Shown piece by piece: positions 1-10,400 of a stretch of 64,000 nt of DNA. The position numbers and the translations under genes are program-made. The DNA lies in NCBI RefSeq assembly GCF_003337375.1, contig NZ_QPJD01000013.1, positions 62,001 to 126,000 of the forward strand, read 5' to 3'. The number at the start of each line of letters is the position of its first letter. Position 1 is the stretch's first letter. The notes beneath the pieces were generated by a model. The model made no database searches. It saw only the letters and a list, made by a program, of their open reading frames with translations, and was not told the origin of the DNA. This DNA comes from Paenibacillus prosopidis. GTDB taxonomy: Bacteria > Bacillota > Bacilli > Paenibacillales > Paenibacillaceae.

Positions 1-99
1 ATGGTTAATCCCCCGCAGGAAACGGCAATTGGCGTCATTATTGCTGTAATCGGCGTCCCCTTCTTCCTGTATCTTATAACAAGAATGAGGGGGGAATAA
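1..99 (+). CDS. FecCD-family iron ABC permease, C-terminal tail (partial)
   Basis: Only the last 32 codons are inside the window; the gene begins upstream. The peptide has the ETAIGVIIAVIGVPFFLYL pattern that closes FecCD-type permeases of siderophore/haem ABC importers: a conserved 'P.E.PIG.V.A.IG.P.FLYL' loop and last membrane helix. The stop is 3 bases before the TTG start of the next permease, whose ribosome binding site (GAGGGGGG) lies inside this gene, so the two were translationally coupled. The ATG at position 1 is simply the first base of the window and not evidence for a start. Confidence 0.75.
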   Translation: MVNPPQETAIGVIIAVIGVPFFLYLITRMRGE

Positions 100-102
100 T
101 TT

Positions 103-848
103 TTGGAAACTCTATTTATAACAGCTGCCGGGCAGCGCAGAAGAAAACGAGCAATAATCGTTATGTCAGTGCTTGGCGCGCTTATCGTTATTTCTTTTAT
201 TGTCAGTATGAATACAGGCTTTATCCGGCTTTCCCCAATGGACGTTGTGAAGACGCTTTTCGGAGCAGGCACACCTAAGCAAGAGCTCATATTATTTGAT
301 TTTCGATTGCCGCGTATCGTTATTTCTATATTAATCGGTGCAGGCTTTGCGGTATCCGGATGTATTATGCAAGGCCTGTCCCGTAATCCGCTTGCTGATC
401 CGGGCCTCCTCGGCATTAACGCCGGTGCCGGGCTTGCTGTCATTCTATTTATCATATACTATCCGGTTACGGAGAGAGGCTCTATTTTTTTAATGCCTGT
501 TCTTGCATTGGCCGGGGCTGCTTTAACGGCATTACTCATCTATCTACTCTCCTATAAGAGACAGCGTGGAATCATGCCAGCCCGTATGATATTAGTTGGC
601 ATAGCTGTCGCAGGAGGTGTAAGCGCCGCGATACAAATATTGACGCTGCGGCTTAGTCCGGAAAAGTATCAAATGTTCTCCATCTGGATGGCGGGCAGTA
701 TTTGGGCGACAAACTGGAAGTATGTGCTTGCTTTGCTGCCATGGCTCATCATTATTTTGCATTCCAACCGAATGAAATTCCGACCGGCATTGTCGTAGCT
801 GTAATCGGCGCGCCATACTTTCTATATTTGCTCTCGAGATCGAAATAA
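103..848 (+). pseudogene. FecCD-family iron ABC permease with internal deletion
   Basis: Starts at TTG 103 behind GAGGGGGG. The open frame (231 codons, to 798) has the normal first two thirds of a FecCD permease: N-terminal membrane helix, 'FRLPRIVISILIGAGFAVSGCIMQ', 'RNPLADPGLLGINAGAG' and 'AGSIWATNWKYVLALLPW'. Just after this the reading jumps. In another frame, 759-848 encodes a normal permease C-terminus (FQPNEIPTGIVVAVIG, then APYFLYLLSRSK and TAA at 846-848). About 100 residues normally found between 'LPWLI' and 'PNEIP', including the 'GGIGFVGLI.PH' coupling loop, are missing. One deletion with a frame change near 755-760 explains this. With the tail of a sister permease just before it, this is the broken second half of a siderophore transporter pair; the product should be inactive. 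Confidence 0.8.
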
Positions 849-870
849 TCGAATAAATGCAGAAAACCGG

Positions 871-905
871 CCGCGGCGAGCTATGAGCTCCCGCGTTTTT
901 TGTGT
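871..905 (+). terminator. Rho-independent terminator after the permease remnant
   Basis: An imperfect GC-rich stem (GCGGCGAGCT / AGCTCCCGC) around an ATG loop is followed by TTTTTTGTGTTTTT. It lies 23 bases after the residual permease stop codon. Confidence 0.6.
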
Positions 906-943
906 TTTTGTCTACTCCCCAGTAGCCAGCCTATAGGTAAGTG

Positions 944-952
944 CATATATTA
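944..952 (+). promoter_or_regulatory. Candidate sigma-K -10 element before the first repeat-protein gene
   Basis: CATATATTA fits the sigma-K -10 consensus CATANNNTA, 35 bases before the ATG at 987. The -35 position has GCC rather than the usual AC, so this is supported mainly by the -10 element and by similar elements before other genes of the island. Confidence 0.45.
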
Positions 953-986
953 CCAAAGACATTTCAGGTGGAAGAAGGAGAGGGCA

Positions 987-3900
987 ATGGCAAAAAGCAG
1001 AAAAGGGAAAAGCCCGAACGGGCGGAAGCCGCTTTTTTATGTTGATAATCCGAAGACTTCCGAGTTAAAGTGGCTGGATGATTTGAACAGAAATAAAGTT
1101 GCTGCGCAGCCACCGGCAGCCAAACCGACTGTAACTGCAACGGATATGAATCAACAGGATGTCAATATTAACGCGCTTGCAGTATCTATGGAACCGGAAG
1201 CAAAACCAGCTCAGGCTGAATTGGAGGAGAATGAGCAGCTTGCATTGATTGAGATTGATGTGTCTGACTTAGTAGAAATATTTGAAGTAAATGAAGAACC
1301 TGAAAAACCTGAAGATTTTGAAGAGCTTGAAGTGATTAGCCAGGAAGAGAAGATGGAGAAGCTTGAGGAAAAGAAAAACCCGAATGCGCCTGTTCCGATC
1401 ATTTATACGGATGATTTGGTCAACTTCGCAGTTACCGCAGAAAAAATAGCGCCAGGCGCTATCGACAGCAGCAAGCTTCGGGCAGGGAGCGTTCAATCCG
1501 ACGCGATTGCCGATTATGCTATAGAGAGCATTCATATTGCGAAAGGTGCCATATATTCCGCTAAAATCGCGCCGGAGTCGGTAACTGGCTATCATTTGAC
1601 TAACAATTCGGTATCCGGCGATAAAATTTTGGATCACTCCATCTCCGGAAGCAAGCTGCAGGATGGAAGCGTTACGTCTGATAAGCTTGCTGATCGTACG
1701 ATAAGCGCTCATAAAATAGAAGAAGGCTCCATCGAATCGAAGCACTTGAAGCCGTTTATCATTTCGTCGGAGCTGCTCGCTGATCAGTCGATTACCGCCG
1801 AAAAAATTAAAAGCGGCGCGATTCAAACGGAAAATTTGGCAAACGAAGTGATTGACAGCTCTAAGCTGGCGGAGGGCTCTGTCACCCGCTCTAAGATCCG
1901 TGATGCGGCTATTTCCGGTGAGAAAATCGAAGCGGAAGCTATTGATAGCACTCATTTGAAGCCCGGTATATTTCTTTCCGAGCATGTTGCAGCAGGTAGC
2001 ATCCAGGGAAAGCATTTGGCCCCGGGCGAAATAGAAGCCGAGCATCTGGCAAAGGGGGCAGTCGGAACGAGGGAGCTGAAGCCAAATGCAATCAGATCCG
2101 TACACTTGGCGGACGATACGGTATCTTCGGCTCACCTGCAGGAAGGGGCCGTTCAAAGCGTCCACGTCGGAGCAGCGCAAATCAAAAGCGGTCATCTCGC
2201 TGAACAGTCTGTCACTTCTGCAAAGTTAGCCGATCAATCGGTTAGTACGATTAAAGTGGTCGATCATTCGATAACATTATCAAAGCTTTCGGATCAAAGC
2301 GTTAACGCACAGAAGCTGGCAAACGAATCGGTGCTTAATCGCCATCTTGGCCGCGGCAGCGTTACCTCGGATAAAATTGCTGAAGCGCAGGTGAAGCTGG
2401 CACATATGGCGGCAGACTCGGTATCGACCAAGCAAATCGCACCGAACTCAATTACGAGCGAGCATATACAAAATGGCATCATCAACGAGGATAAGCTGGC
2501 ACCGTTTGCTGTTCGGGAAGAGCATATTGGTTACGGTGCTGTAACGATGGCTCAACTCGCCGATGAGTCCGTATCCAGATGCAAGCTGACTGAGGGAGCG
2601 GTAGACGGTTCGATTTTGGCCGACGGCTCGGTTGAAACCAAGCATTTGCAGGATGAGCTTGTTACCTTTCAGAAGATTGCCCCCGCGTCGCTGCGGGCGT
2701 ATCATTTTTCACAGGGTGTGGTAACGGAAGAGTCGATATCGCCGAAGGCTGTTAATGGAAACCATTTGCAGGAAGGCATTATTGATGGCGTTCATCTGGT
2801 GAAGGATGCCGTCAGTACGGAGAAGCTGCAGGACGAAGCGGTAACGAGCAGTAAGCTCGCTTATGAAGCAATAACGGAGCGTTATATCGCACCGGGAGTC
2901 ATTTTCTCACATCACTTGGCGGATCATATCGTGAACTCGCTCAAGCTGTCCCCTGAATCGGTCACTACCGATAAGATATCCGATTTAAGCATTACGGCCT
3001 CGAAGATTGCGGACGGAAGCGTCACAAGCGCAAAGATTGCTCCAAATGCGGTTCAACCTGACCATTTTGCTGATGGATCCATAACGGCGAGACATATCAG
3101 GCTTGGTGAGATTGATTCTTCGCACTTAAAGGATCATAGCATTGGGGCCAATCATTTGATCGCCCAATCGATTGGACCGGATGCGCTGCAGGATGGGGGT
3201 ATAAAGGCTGAAAAGCTGTCAGCAGGTTCTGTTAAGTCTAAGCAAATCGCGGATGAGGCCGTACAGAGCCGACATTTGGCAAATGGTTCAGTGCTCGGTA
3301 TTCACTTAGGTGAGAATAGCGTGCACGGTGATCATTTTGTGGATGAATCGGTTACGGAGAATAAGCTGTCTGCCGAGAGTGTTGGAGAAAAACATCTTCA
3401 GAGAGGTTCCGTAGGGTCTGCGGCACTGCAGCAAGGTGCTGTGGGAACAGAACATGTGGCAGCAGGCGCAATTACGTCCGAAAAAATGGCGGAGTTGTCG
3501 ATCAGCTCGAAGCATTTACAGCCAAATGCTGTGAAGGCGGTGAATCTTGAAGCGGAGAGCGTAGGCGAGTCAGCGCTTCAGGATGGATCGGTAACTGGAA
3601 CGAAGCTTGTTCCGGGGGCCGTATCGGGCGAGCATGTGCAGCTGGAAACGTTAGCCGGTAAACACTTTAAAGCCGACACGATTCAAGGGTACCACATTCG
3701 TAAAGGTACCATTACGCTAGGGCATCTTGCAGGCGAAGTGCTTGCATTCGAAAAAATAGCCGATGAAAGTATTCCCGGCAGCAAGGTTAAGCATGGAACT
3801 GTGAGTCGGAATCATCTGACAGTCGACAGCGTAGGAAGCGATCAACTGGCTGCAGGGTCTGTAACACGCGAGAAATTGAAGGCAGCAGCGGTGGGCAGCG

Positions 3901-6900
3901 AACAAATCGAACCAGGTGCAGTCGGGACAGAACAGCTGGCGGAAAGCAGTATTACGAGGGAGAAGCTGGTGCTTGGAAGCGTTGGATCAGAGCAACTGGA
4001 AGCTGGCAGCGTAACGACGGAAAAGCTGGCGCTCGGCAGCGTTGGTACGAAGCAGCTGGCAGAAGGCAGTGTAACGATAGAAAAGCTGGCGCTCGGCAGC
4101 GTAGGTGCAGAGCAGCTGGAAGCCGGCAGCGTAACGACGGAAAAGCTGGCGCTTAGAAGCGTAGGTGAAGAGCAGCTGTCAGCAAGCAGCGTAACGACGG
4201 AGAAGCTGGCGCTAGGCAGCGTAGGCGAGGAGCAGCTGTCGGCAGGCAGCGTAACGACAGAGAAGCTGGGGCTAGGCAGCGTGACTGCGGAGAAGCTAGC
4301 GCTAGGCAGCGTGGGAACGGAGAAGCTGTCAGCTGGCAGCGTAACGACGGAAAAGCTGGCGCTTTTGAGCATAGGTACGGAGCAGCTTTCAGCAGGCAGC
4401 GTAACGATGGAGAAGCTGGCGCTTGAAAGCGTAGGCTCGGAGCATTTGACGGCAGGCAGCGTAACGACGGAGAAGCTGGCGCACAGAAGCGTAGGTGAGG
4501 AGCAGCTGTCGGCAGGCAGTGTGACAACGGAGAAGCTAGCGCTGGGAAGCGTAGGCGAGGAGCAGCTGGCGGCAGGCAGCGTGACGACGGAGAAGCTGGT
4601 ACTTGGAAGCGTAGGTGAGGAGCAGCTGTCGGCAGGCAGCGTAACGACGGAGAAGCTGGCACTTGGAAGCGTAGGCGAGGAGCAGCTAGCGGCAGGCAGT
4701 GTAACGACGGAGAAGCTGGCACTTGGAAGCGTAGGCGAGGAGCAGCTATCGGCAGGCAGCGTAACGACGGAAAAGCTGGCGCTCGGAAGCGTTGGAGCTG
4801 AGCAGTTGGCGCTCGGAAGCGTAGGTACGGCGCACCTGTCCGAAGGCAGCGTAACGACGGAGAAGCTGGCACTCGGAAGCATTGGATCGAAGCAGCTGTC
4901 TATAGGCAGCGTAACGTCGGAGAAGCTAACGTTCGGAAGCGTTGGAGCTAAGCAGTTGTCGGCGGGCAGTGTAACAATGGAAAAGCTGGCTCTCGGAAGC
5001 GTAGGCGAGAAGCAGCTTGCAGCAGGCAGTGTATCAGCGGAAAAGATTGCGATCGGCAGCGTAAGCACGGAGCACCTTGCAGCAAACAGCGTAACTTCGG
5101 AGAAGCTGGCGCTGGGAAGCGTAGGCACGGAGCAGCTCTCAGCTGGCAGCGTAACGACGGAAAAGCTGGCGCTGGGAAGCGTAGGCACGGAGCAATTGTC
5201 GGCAGGCAGCGTAACGACGGAAAAGCTGGCGCCTGGAAGCTTCGGTGAAGAGCATTTATCGGCAGGCAGCGTAACGATGGAAAAGCTGGCTCTTGGAAGC
5301 GTAGGCGAGGAGCAGCTCTCAGCAGGCAGCGTAACGGCAGAAAAGCTGGCGCTCGGAAGCGTAGGCACAGAGCAATTATCGGCAGGCAGCGTAACGACGG
5401 AAAAGCTGGCGCTTAGAAGCGTAGGCGAGGAGCAGCTGTCGGCAGGCAGCGTAACGATGGAAAAGCTGGCGCTGGGAAGTGTAGGCGAGGAGCAGCTGTC
5501 GGCAGGCAGCGTAACGACGGAAAAGCTGGCGCTCGGGAGCGTAGGCGGGGAGCAGCTCTCAGCAGGCAGTGTGACGAAAGAGAAGCTGGCGCTTGGAAGT
5601 GTAGGCGAAGAGCAGCTGTCGGCAGGCAGCGTAACGACGGAAAAGCTGGCGCTCGGGAGCGTAGGCGAGGAGCAGCTCTCAGCAGGCAGCGTGACGAGTG
5701 ATAAGCTCGCGCTCGGGAGCGTAGGCGAGGAGCAACTTGCACTAGGCAGCGTAACGACGGAGAAGCTGGCGCTGGGAAGCGTAGGCACGGAGCAGCTCTC
5801 AGCAGGCAGCGTAACGACAGAAAAGCTGGCGATCGGAAGCGTAGGCACGGAGCAATTGTCGGCTGGCAGCGTAACGATGGAAAAACTGGCGCCAGGAAGC
5901 TTCGGTGAAGAGCATTTATCGGCAGGCAGCGTAACGACGGAAAAGCTGGCGCTTAGAAGCGTAGGCGAGGAGCAGCTGTCGGCAGGCAGCGTAACGACGG
6001 AAAAGCTGGCGCTCGGAAGCGTAGGCGAGGAGCAACTGTCGGCAGGCAGCGTAACGACGGAAAAGCTGGCGCTTAGAAGCGTAGGCGAGGAACAGCTGTC
6101 GGCAGGCAGCGTAACGATGGAAAAGCTGGCGCTGGGAAGCGTAGGCACGGAGCAATTGTCGGCAGGCAGCGTAACAACGGAAAAGCTGGCGCTGGGAAGC
6201 GTAGGCGAGGAGCAGCTGTCGGCAAGCAGCGTGACGACGGAAAAGCTGGCACTAGGAAGCGTAGGAGAAGAGCAGCTGGCGGATGGCAGCGTAACGACAG
6301 AAAAACTGGCGCTTGTAAGTGTAGGTACAGAGCAGTTGTCGTCAGGCTGCGTAACGACGGATAAGCTGGAGTCTGAAAGCGTAGGTACAGAGCAGTTGTC
6401 GTCAGGCAGCGTAACGAAGGAGAAGCTGGCGCTTGGAAGCGTAGGTACAGAACAGTTGACGGATGGCAGTGTAACGAAGGAGAAGCTGGCATTCGAAAGC
6501 GTAGGAACGGAGCAGCTGTTGTCGGGCAGCGTGACAGCCGATAAGCTCGCACCAGACCTGCTGCAAAAGTATCTTCTTGAACAAGGAACGACCGTGCCAT
6601 TGCAGCAAACGCCGATTGAACTTTCTTCACTTAATTTTGCGCCTGTAATATCGACTTCAAGGAACGGAGTCGCTAAGCAGCAATTCGGTTTGACCCCCTT
6701 TAGCTTTACTTTTTTAGAAGAACAGGTCCATGTTGATATTACATTTGAAGAGCCTTTCATGGATGATCGTTACGTACTGACAGCGACGGTTGATAATCCC
6801 GCTTGTTATGCAGTCATACAATCAAAAACGGCTGAAAAAGCAATGATTACTGTTATCCGTACGCGCATCGGTCATGATCCTAGAGGAGACATTAATTGGA

Positions 6901-6920
6901 TTGCAATCGGCAGAGCATAG
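987..6920 (+). CDS. Giant decapeptide-repeat surface protein with WIAG-like C-terminal domain
   Basis: 1977 residues. The start is ATG 987 behind AGAAGGAGAG; the frame extends upstream without a better site. Layout: a basic head (MAKSRKGKSPNGRKPLFYVD), a conserved 'NPKTSELKWLDDLN' segment, an acidic Glu-rich linker (about 70-140), then from 'IIYTDDLVNFAVTAEKIAPG' a series of roughly 10-residue units of the type SVTxxKLAxG / SVGxEQLSAG up to about residue 1855. Units are divergent up to about residue 950 and almost identical 20-residue pairs after that. A non-repeat C-terminal domain of about 110 residues ends in INWIAIGRA, like the 'WIAG-tail' domain named in Paenibacillus proteins (name from memory). 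Such repeats recur in phage tail fibres and surface proteins and suggest a fibrous beta structure. There is no signal peptide, sorting motif or membrane helix, which suits a spore-surface protein assembled by the mother cell. Many Ser/Thr residues could carry glycans; that role is inferred. Confidence 0.8.
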   Translation: MAKSRKGKSPNGRKPLFYVDNPKTSELKWLDDLNRNKVAAQPPAAKPTVTATDMNQQDVNINALAVSMEPEAKPAQAELEENEQLALIEIDVSDLVEIFEVNEEPEKPEDFEELEVISQEEKMEKLEEKKNPNAPVPIIYTDDLVNFAVTAEKIAPGAIDSSKLRAGSVQSDAIADYAIESIHIAKGAIYSAKIAPESVTGYHLTNNSVSGDKILDHSISGSKLQDGSVTSDKLADRTISAHKIEEGSIESKHLKPFIISSELLADQSITAEKIKSGAIQTENLANEVIDSSKLAEGSVTRSKIRDAAISGEKIEAEAIDSTHLKPGIFLSEHVAAGSIQGKHLAPGEIEAEHLAKGAVGTRELKPNAIRSVHLADDTVSSAHLQEGAVQSVHVGAAQIKSGHLAEQSVTSAKLADQSVSTIKVVDHSITLSKLSDQSVNAQKLANESVLNRHLGRGSVTSDKIAEAQVKLAHMAADSVSTKQIAPNSITSEHIQNGIINEDKLAPFAVREEHIGYGAVTMAQLADESVSRCKLTEGAVDGSILADGSVETKHLQDELVTFQKIAPASLRAYHFSQGVVTEESISPKAVNGNHLQEGIIDGVHLVKDAVSTEKLQDEAVTSSKLAYEAITERYIAPGVIFSHHLADHIVNSLKLSPESVTTDKISDLSITASKIADGSVTSAKIAPNAVQPDHFADGSITARHIRLGEIDSSHLKDHSIGANHLIAQSIGPDALQDGGIKAEKLSAGSVKSKQIADEAVQSRHLANGSVLGIHLGENSVHGDHFVDESVTENKLSAESVGEKHLQRGSVGSAALQQGAVGTEHVAAGAITSEKMAELSISSKHLQPNAVKAVNLEAESVGESALQDGSVTGTKLVPGAVSGEHVQLETLAGKHFKADTIQGYHIRKGTITLGHLAGEVLAFEKIADESIPGSKVKHGTVSRNHLTVDSVGSDQLAAGSVTREKLKAAAVGSEQIEPGAVGTEQLAESSITREKLVLGSVGSEQLEAGSVTTEKLALGSVGTKQLAEGSVTIEKLALGSVGAEQLEAGSVTTEKLALRSVGEEQLSASSVTTEKLALGSVGEEQLSAGSVTTEKLGLGSVTAEKLALGSVGTEKLSAGSVTTEKLALLSIGTEQLSAGSVTMEKLALESVGSEHLTAGSVTTEKLAHRSVGEEQLSAGSVTTEKLALGSVGEEQLAAGSVTTEKLVLGSVGEEQLSAGSVTTEKLALGSVGEEQLAAGSVTTEKLALGSVGEEQLSAGSVTTEKLALGSVGAEQLALGSVGTAHLSEGSVTTEKLALGSIGSKQLSIGSVTSEKLTFGSVGAKQLSAGSVTMEKLALGSVGEKQLAAGSVSAEKIAIGSVSTEHLAANSVTSEKLALGSVGTEQLSAGSVTTEKLALGSVGTEQLSAGSVTTEKLAPGSFGEEHLSAGSVTMEKLALGSVGEEQLSAGSVTAEKLALGSVGTEQLSAGSVTTEKLALRSVGEEQLSAGSVTMEKLALGSVGEEQLSAGSVTTEKLALGSVGGEQLSAGSVTKEKLALGSVGEEQLSAGSVTTEKLALGSVGEEQLSAGSVTSDKLALGSVGEEQLALGSVTTEKLALGSVGTEQLSAGSVTTEKLAIGSVGTEQLSAGSVTMEKLAPGSFGEEHLSAGSVTTEKLALRSVGEEQLSAGSVTTEKLALGSVGEEQLSAGSVTTEKLALRSVGEEQLSAGSVTMEKLALGSVGTEQLSAGSVTTEKLALGSVGEEQLSASSVTTEKLALGSVGEEQLADGSVTTEKLALVSVGTEQLSSGCVTTDKLESESVGTEQLSSGSVTKEKLALGSVGTEQLTDGSVTKEKLAFESVGTEQLLSGSVTADKLAPDLLQKYLLEQGTTVPLQQTPIELSSLNFAPVISTSRNGVAKQQFGLTPFSFTFLEEQVHVDITFEEPFMDDRYVLTATVDNPACYAVIQSKTAEKAMITVIRTRIGHDPRGDINWIAIGRA
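3841..6540 (+). repeat. 60-bp coding minisatellite, about 43-45 tandem copies
   Basis: From about 3841 to 6540 the DNA repeats with an exact 60-bp (20-residue) period and no indel: each 60-bp block aligns base for base with the next. Typical parts are GGCAGCGTAACGACGGA, AAGCTGGCGCT and GTAGGCGAGGAGCAGCTG. Copies towards the 3' end are most alike, and substitutions such as TTCGGTGAAGAGCATTTATC recur in separated copies (5240 and 5901 regions), pointing to block duplication or gene conversion. Confidence 0.9.
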
Positions 6921-6924
6921 AAAC

Positions 6925-6969
6925 AACAAAGAGGATTTTGTACGTGAATACGTCAAAATTCTCTTTGTT
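6925..6969 (+). terminator. Long AT-rich hairpin after the repeat-protein gene
   Basis: AACAAAGAGGATTTTG (6925-6940) pairs with CAAAATTCTCTTTGTT (6954-6969) around a TACGTGAATACGT loop that can also pair. It starts 4 bases after the stop codon. A related hairpin follows the second repeat gene at 11089-11124. Likely a terminator or mRNA 3'-end stabiliser. Confidence 0.6.
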
Positions 6970-7008
6970 TATAGAGCAGGTTTTTGGAAATATCTCTTCT
7001 TTAAATAG

Positions 7009-7040
7009 AATCCCCATCTCTTTGACGGTGGGGATTATTT
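7009..7040 (+). terminator. Second terminator-like hairpin in the 6921-7430 gap
   Basis: AATCCCCA (7009-7016) and TGGGGATT (7029-7036) form a perfect 8-bp stem with a 12-base loop, followed by ATTT. Confidence 0.5.
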
Positions 7041-7430
7041 GACGCTTGGCAATTGCTAGGGTACTGGAAAAACAAGTCTATCTGTAACCCTATCAACTTA
7101 TCTACCTGAAATAGGGTTAATAAACAGGCATTTATAAAACAACGAATGATAAAATGGGCTTTTTATAATGGATATTTATCTATACCAGCTATTGTCCCTC
7201 CTCATATATCTACTTAGGAGGAGGATGTTTAATGAATGTGCTGTATCAAAACTGAACATCAGGGAAAATCGGTTTCGGAAACATACAAAATATCGGGGTG
7301 TAAGCAGGTTCTCGTTCCAAGCGAAGCCTTACGTATTACAATTTTTTAGGAAGCTTTACGGAATCGAGGGTCGTGATCATATGCAAATATAGGCACAGAA
7401 GCCAATTTCAGAAGAGAGAAGGAGAAGACA

Positions 7431-10400
7431 ATGGCAAAAAGCAGAAAAAGGAGCAGCCCGAAGGGGAGGAAGCCGCTTTTTTATGTTGATAATCCGAATA
7501 CTTCAGAGTTAAAGTGGCTGGATGATTTGAACAAAAGGAAATCCATTTCGAAAAGAACGGCAGCCGAACGAACGTTGAATATTGCGCATAGTCATCAATC
7601 TACTGTTAGTGCGTCAAGAGCTTCTTTGAAGGCGGAAATCGTAAGCGGCGATGTTCATTTGATTGCAAATGATTCTTCGGATGTGCTTGAACTTGATGTT
7701 CATGAGAATTTTAAAGTCCTCGAGAATCTCGAGAGTTCGGAAGAGCCTAAGCAGTCTGAAAAACCTAAAGAACTGGTTGAAGATAATATACAGCCTACCT
7801 TAGAAGAAAAGCTGAACAGAGTTACGGAAAAGAAAAGTTTGAATGAGCCAGTTCCCTTTATTTATACGGATGATTTGGTAGACATGGCGGTTACCGCAGA
7901 CAAAATTGCTCCAGGATCGATCGGCAGCAGTAAGCTCGGTGCAGGAAGCGTTCAATCGGGTGCGATTGCCGATTATGCAGTGGAGAGAATTCATATTGCG
8001 GATGGCGCCATAAACTCTTCTAAAATTGCGAATCAAGCGATTATCGGGGAGCATTTGAAAAACAACACGATATCCGGAACTAAAATTGCGGATCACACCA
8101 TCAAAGGAAGCAAGCTGCAGGATGGAAGCATTACGGAGGAGAAGCTCGCTGACCGCACGATTAACTCGAACAAAATCGCAGAAGGCTCAATTGACGCCAA
8201 GCATTTAAAGCCATTTGTAATTACTGCGGAGCTGTTGGCCGAGCATTCGATTACATCGGACAAAATAAAAAGCGGAACGATCCGACCGGAAAATTTAGCT
8301 AATGACGCCATAAACAGCTCGAAGCTCGCAGACGGCGCGGTTACGCAGTCGAAGCTGCGCGATGGAGCTGTTACAGGCGAGAAGATTGCAAAGGAAGCAT
8401 TGGATGCCGTTCATTTGAAGCCGGGCGCAGTCGAATCGGAAAAACTGGCGATCAACTCCGTTTCTTCATCCCACCTGCAGGAAAAGGCCGTTCAAAGCAC
8501 GCACCTCGCTGATCAGTCGGTAACGTCGGAGAAGTTATCCGATCACTCGGTATCCACAGATAAAATTGTCGACTATTCCATTACATCGGACAAAATAAAA
8601 AGCGGAGCGATCAGCCGGGAAAATTTAGCTAATGACGCCATAAACAGCTCGAAGCTCGCAGACGGCGCGGTTACACTGTCGAAGCTGAGCGATGGAGCTA
8701 TTACAGGCGAGAAGATTGCAAGGGAAGCATTGGATGCCGTTCATTTGAAGCCGGGCGCAGTCGAATCGGAAAAACTGGCGATCAACTCCGTTTCTTCATC
8801 CCACCTGCAGGAAGAGGCCGTTCAAAGCAAGCACCTCGCTGATCAGTCGGTAACGTCGGAGAAGTTATCCGATCATACGGTATCCACAGATAAAATTGTA
8901 GATTATTCCATTACATCGGAAAAAATAAAAAGCGGAGCGATCAGCCGGGAAAATTTAGCTAATGACGCCATTAACAGCTCGAAGCTCGCAGACGGAGCGG
9001 TTACGCAGTCGAAGCTTAGCGATGGAGCTGTTACAGGCGAGAAGATTGCAAAGGAAGCATTGGATGCCGTTCATTTGAAGCCAGGCGCAGTCGAATCGGA
9101 AAAACTGGCGATCAACTCCGTTTCATCATCCCACCTGCAGGAAGAGTCCGTTCAAAGCACGCACCTCGCTGATCAGTCGGTAACGTCGGAGAAGTTATCC
9201 GATCATTCGGTATCCACAGATAAAATTGTCAACTATTCCATTACATCGGACAAAATAAAAAGCGAAGCGATCAGCCGGGAAAATTTAGCTAATGACGCCG
9301 TTAACAGCTCGAAGCTCGCAGACGGAGCGGTTACGCAGTCGAAGCTGAGCGATGGAGCTGTTACAGGCGAGAAGATTGCAAAGGAATCATTGGATGCCGT
9401 TCATTTGAAGCCGGGCGCAGTCGAATCGGAAAAACTGGCGATCAACTCCGTTTCTTCATCCCACCTGCAGGAAGAGTCCGTTCAAAGCACGCACCTCGCT
9501 GATCAGTCAGTAACGTCGGAGAAGTTATCCGATCACTCGGTATCCACAGATAAAATTGTCGACTATTCCATTACATCGGAAAAAATAAAAAGTGGAGTGA
9601 TCAGGGTGGAAAATTTAGCTAATGACGCCGTTAGCAGCTCGAAGCTCGCAGACGGAGCGGTTACACAGTCGAAGCTGAGCGATGGAGCTGTTACTGGTGA
9701 GAAGATTGCTAAGGAAGCACTGGATGCCGTTCATTTAAAGCCGGGCGCAGTCGAATCGGAAAAACTGGCGATCAACTCCGTTTCATCATCCCACCTGCAG
9801 GAAGAGTCCGTTCAAAGCACGCACCTCGCTGATCGGTCGGTAACGTCGGAGAAGTTATCCGATCACTCAGTATCCACAGATAAAATTGTCGACTATTCCA
9901 TTACATTATCAAAGCTTTCCGACCAAAGCGTAGATGCGCAGAAGCTGACTAACGATGCGGTTCTAAACCATCATCTTAGCTCTTTCAGCGTCACTTCGGA
10001 CAAAATCGCTGAAGCGCAAATTCATCAAGTCCATATGGCAGCGGACTCGGTATCAACGAAGCAACTGGCGAAGAACGCCATTGAGAGCAAGCATTTGCAA
10101 GACGGAATTATTAATGAGGATAAGCTTGCGCCTCATGCGGTTCGCAAGGAGCATATTGCTCATGGGGCAGTAGGGATGGCGCAGTTAGCCGATAAGTCGG
10201 TCTTAAGCAGTAAGCTGGCGGGTGGTTCTGTGCTTGGTATCCACTTGTGCGAGAATAGCGTAAGCGGCGCTCATTTGGTGGATGAATCCGTTACGTCAAA
10301 GAAGCTGTCTGCAAATAGCGTAGGTGAAAAACAGCTGCAGAACGGAGCTGTTGGCACGATGCATATAGCCGCAGGTGCGATTACGTCCGACAAAATCGCC

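Larger units (their letters stand above)
6921..7430. other. Intergenic region between the two repeat-protein genes
   Basis: 510 bases holding the two hairpins described separately. A 74-codon open frame at 7168-7392 has no convincing ribosome binding site and an unremarkable composition, so I do not call it. No clear sigma-K element was found close before 7431; CATACAAAA near 7283 misses the TA. The second repeat gene has its own AGAAGGAGAAG site. Confidence 0.5.

Noticed and set aside
4153-6630. Several other Arg/Leu/Pro-rich frames on the minus strand in the repeat region
   Set aside because: Shadow frames of the same 60-bp repeat, mutually overlapping and without start signals.
3842-6760. 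972-codon open frame on the minus strand across the repeat array
   Set aside because: It exists only because the 60-bp plus-strand repeat has no stop in the opposite frame. It has no RBS, a Ser/Pro/Thr-monotonous product and no start context.
987-6920. Trimeric autotransporter adhesin
   Set aside because: Repeats look superficially like head/stalk repeats, but there is no signal peptide or outer-membrane anchor, and the organism is Gram-positive.
7168-7392. 74-codon open frame between the repeat genes
   Set aside because: No convincing Shine-Dalgarno, no recognisable composition or homology, and lies in a hairpin-rich gap.
8251-9900. CRISPR-like array
   Set aside because: Regular spacing is due to coding tandem repeats with no variable spacers; no cas genes in the window.
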